A stretch of 5,720 nucleotides of DNA, from contig CAYOPE010000037.1 of the NCBI GenBank assembly GCA_964405805.1, positions 1 to 5,720 on the forward strand. Reading direction: 5' to 3'. Origin of the DNA: CAYOPE01 sp964405805. Its GTDB lineage: Bacteria; Patescibacteriota; Doudnabacteria; UBA920; O2-02-FULL-48-8. The notes under the pieces were generated by a model. It was not told the DNA's origin. It saw nothing but the letters and a program-made list of their open reading frames with translations, and made no database searches. The position numbers were made by a program, and so were the translations under genes. Below are positions 4,771 to 5,720 of this stretch, in pieces. The first letter of the stretch is position 1; the number at the start of each line of letters is the position of its first letter.

Positions 4771-5529
4771 ATGTACTACTATATAGTAGATCCACAAAAA
4801 ATTTCTCAGAGTGACTTCGAACGAGTACAAAATAGTTTGTACTCGTCTTTGTCTGACTACAGAATTTCAGGCGAAGTCATGCGAGTCACTGGCCTTCGGA
4901 CCATAAACCAACTAGTAGAAAATGCTTTTGCTCATGGAGTGAAAACCCTGGTCGCGGTCGGCTCAGATGAGACACTGCACGATGTTATCAATGCTTCTGG
5001 CAGCAGGGAAGTTACTTTTGGATACATTCCACTCATCGAAACTGAGATCGCGGAAATGCTTGGTATTAAAAGTATTGACCAAGCGGCCAAAACCATTGGT
5101 GCTAGACGCATAACTGAACTGGATTTGGGGCGAGTCAACAACAACTTTTTTCTTTCCAAACTTTCTTTTGGTACTGATTCTGCTGAATTTGAGGTCAAGT
5201 TTGCCATTGATGGACAATTCCAAGCAAGCACAAAAGTGGTCAGCGGAGTGATCAGCAATAATCAAGCGGGTGATGGTGTCGCTGATATTTCACTGCTGCC
5301 AAAACTGGGGAGATGGAATGCTTTCAAATTCCGCAGACAAATTCAGACTGGAGATTTTTCAGGGATACCAAATTCATCACTTATACATGCCAATAGAATC
5401 GAAATTGCATGGCCGGAAGGCCTGCCTCTGCGAGTAGGCAGCAGAGTCATTGCCAAAACTCCTGCAGTGATCGAAATTGTACCCAAGGCCTTACGCATCA
5501 TCGTGGGCAAAGATAGAAAAGTACTTTAA
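4771..5529 (+). CDS. Divergent diacylglycerol-kinase-like (DAGK catalytic fold) protein (252 aa)
   Basis: The fold resembles the DAGK/sphingosine-kinase/NAD-kinase superfamily. Seen: N-terminal strand MYYYIVDP, then GVKTLVAVGSDETLHDVINA (56-75) aligning with the nucleotide-binding GGDGTxxxVxNG loop, and FGYIPLIETEIAEMLGI (83-99) aligning with GxxPxGTxNDxAxxL. Next come ELDLGRVNNNFFLSKLSFG (116-134), matching the D-x-G-x-x-N-x-x-F-x-N-x-x-S-x-G part, and a C-terminal beta region with IEIVPKALRIIVG. The key GGDGT is GSDET (64-68) and the GTxND is ETEIA, so lipid phosphorylation is doubtful. From memory CPR homologues are similarly altered, so this is probably lineage-wide loss or change of activity rather than a recent mutation. 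The start lies 2 bases after the bactofilin stop. Last gene before a strong terminator. An 11-bp hairpin lies in codons 17-26. Might bind lipid or nucleotide as a sensor or scaffold (inference). Confidence 0.78.
   Translation: MYYYIVDPQKISQSDFERVQNSLYSSLSDYRISGEVMRVTGLRTINQLVENAFAHGVKTLVAVGSDETLHDVINASGSREVTFGYIPLIETEIAEMLGIKSIDQAAKTIGARRITELDLGRVNNNFFLSKLSFGTDSAEFEVKFAIDGQFQASTKVVSGVISNNQAGDGVADISLLPKLGRWNAFKFRRQIQTGDFSGIPNSSLIHANRIEIAWPEGLPLRVGSRVIAKTPAVIEIVPKALRIIVGKDRKVL
4821..4846 (+). repeat. Perfect 11-bp inverted repeat near the start of the DAGK-like gene
   Basis: ACGAGTACAAA (4821-4831) and TTTGTACTCGT (4836-4846) are exact complements around ATAG, 50 bases after the ATG. It is a stable 4-base-loop hairpin in the mRNA and a dyad in the DNA. 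No clean T-run follows. A 14-bp palindrome lies just upstream at 4776-4789. By rough count this arm length is not expected by chance in the window. Confidence 0.7.
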
Positions 5530-5563
5530 GAAAAAATCCGATCGCATGATCGGATTTTTTCTT
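5528..5563. terminator. Bidirectional intrinsic terminator
   Basis: A perfect dyad: left arm 5528-5543 with A6 then TCCGATC, loop GCAT, right arm 5548-5563 with GATCGGA then T6. The G+C-rich core is flanked by A on one side and T on the other, so it terminates both ways. On the plus strand it follows the DAGK-like stop directly; on the minus strand it starts 1 base after the CCA of tRNA-Gly. Confidence 0.93.
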
Positions 5564-5564
5564 C

Positions 5565-5638
5565 TGGAGCAGGTAGGGGGAATCGAACCCCCACATCGTC
5601 CTTGGCAAGGACGTGTTCTACCATTAAACCATACCTGC
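5565..5638 (-). tRNA. tRNA-Gly (anticodon GCC)
   Basis: On the minus strand acceptor GCAGGTA pairs fully with TACCTGC. The D stem is GTTT/GAAC, the anticodon stem CGTCC/GGACG with loop TTGCCAA and anticodon GCC at 5606-5604, the T arm GGGGG/CCCCC, the discriminator U, and CCA is encoded. GCC reads GGC and GGU. It follows tRNA-Phe by 5 bases and precedes the terminator, so the pair forms one short transcript whose promoter is beyond the window. Confidence 0.96.
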
Positions 5639-5643
5639 CTATT

Positions 5644-5718
5644 TGGTGCCTCGGGTCAGAATCGAACTGACGACGCCAGCCTCTTCAGGGCTGCGCTCTA
5701 CCACTGAGCTACCGAGGC
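5644..5718 (-). tRNA. tRNA-Phe (anticodon GAA) with G37
   Basis: On the minus strand acceptor GCCTCGG pairs with CCGAGGC. The D stem is GCTC/GAGC, the anticodon stem CAGCC/GGCTG with loop CTGAAGA and anticodon GAA at 5686-5684, the T arm GTCAG/CTGAC, the discriminator A, and CCA is encoded. The base after the anticodon is G (5683) where bacterial tRNA-Phe nearly always has A. The stems leave no other register for a 7-base loop. First gene visible of the tRNA-Phe/tRNA-Gly unit. Confidence 0.93.
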
Positions 5719-5720
5719 AC

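Noticed and set aside
5058..5084. 7-bp stem GCTTGGT/ACCAAGC with 13-base loop
   Set aside because: Arms of this size with variable loops occur a few times per window by chance; nothing else supports function.
5422..5446. Alternative 6-bp stems (CTGCCT/AGGCAG and CTCTGC/GCAGAG) in the DAGK-like gene as a switch
   Set aside because: Both are short, mid-gene and within chance expectation, with no regulatory context.
5477..5707. 76-aa plus-strand open frame
   Set aside because: It overlaps the end of the DAGK-like gene, the terminator and both minus-strand tRNAs; it is translated tRNA antisense.
1..5720. CRISPR array, insertion sequence, toxin-antitoxin pair or phage genes
   Set aside because: No spaced direct repeats, transposase, or recognisable toxin, antitoxin or phage proteins were found on either strand.

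Overview
The window reads as a compact bacterial chromosome segment of Candidate Phyla Radiation (Patescibacteria) type, probably a Parcubacteria-like lineage. That assignment is inference from protein content. It rests on a short-form MurE without the usual N-terminal domain, a TrmB-family regulator, a DUF4446 protein beside a bactofilin, a degenerate diacylglycerol-kinase-like protein, very tight gene packing, and almost no Shine-Dalgarno sequences. Long frames are free of internal TGA, TAA and TAG, and all three are used as stops, so the standard bacterial code fits. No mobile element, CRISPR array or defence system is visible.

Left block (1-1759, plus strand): the 3' part of murE (peptidoglycan stem-peptide ligase, entering from outside), then a four-helix membrane protein of unknown function and a 75-residue highly charged protein. 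Gaps are 2 and 4 bases, so they form one operon. It converges with a minus-strand TrmB-family regulator (1761-2504), with a single base between the stop codons and no classical terminator.

Middle block (2505-3660): a 180-base divergent promoter region carries an extended -10 promoter for the regulator. A perfect 7-bp-arm palindrome overlaps its start point, which suggests autoregulation. A separate TTGACA promoter and a strong Shine-Dalgarno serve a class I methyltransferase of uncertain substrate. That gene ends in an intrinsic terminator overlapping its stop codon and is richer in G+C than its neighbours.

Right block (3643-5529, plus strand): a TATAAT promoter nested in the tail of that terminator predicts a leaderless transcript. 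The run is a small single-pass membrane protein, tRNA-Ala(CGC), a DUF4446 membrane protein, a bactofilin and a DAGK-like protein, with gaps of only 1-7 bases. This looks like an envelope/cytoskeleton operon with a tRNA inside it. It ends at a 16-bp-arm A/T-flanked hairpin that can also terminate the oppositely oriented tRNA-Phe(GAA)-tRNA-Gly(GCC) pair (5565-5718).

Beyond annotation, the most notable signals are: the tRNA wedged inside the protein operon; perfect 11-bp hairpins inside the murE and DAGK-like coding regions, the first next to a U UUU UUA slippery sequence; the palindrome on the trmB start site; a DAGK-like protein that has lost the GGDGT signature; and an unusual G37 in tRNA-Phe. 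I did not find a clear-cut novel system. The strongest candidate for an under-described module is the DUF4446/bactofilin/DAGK-like cluster.
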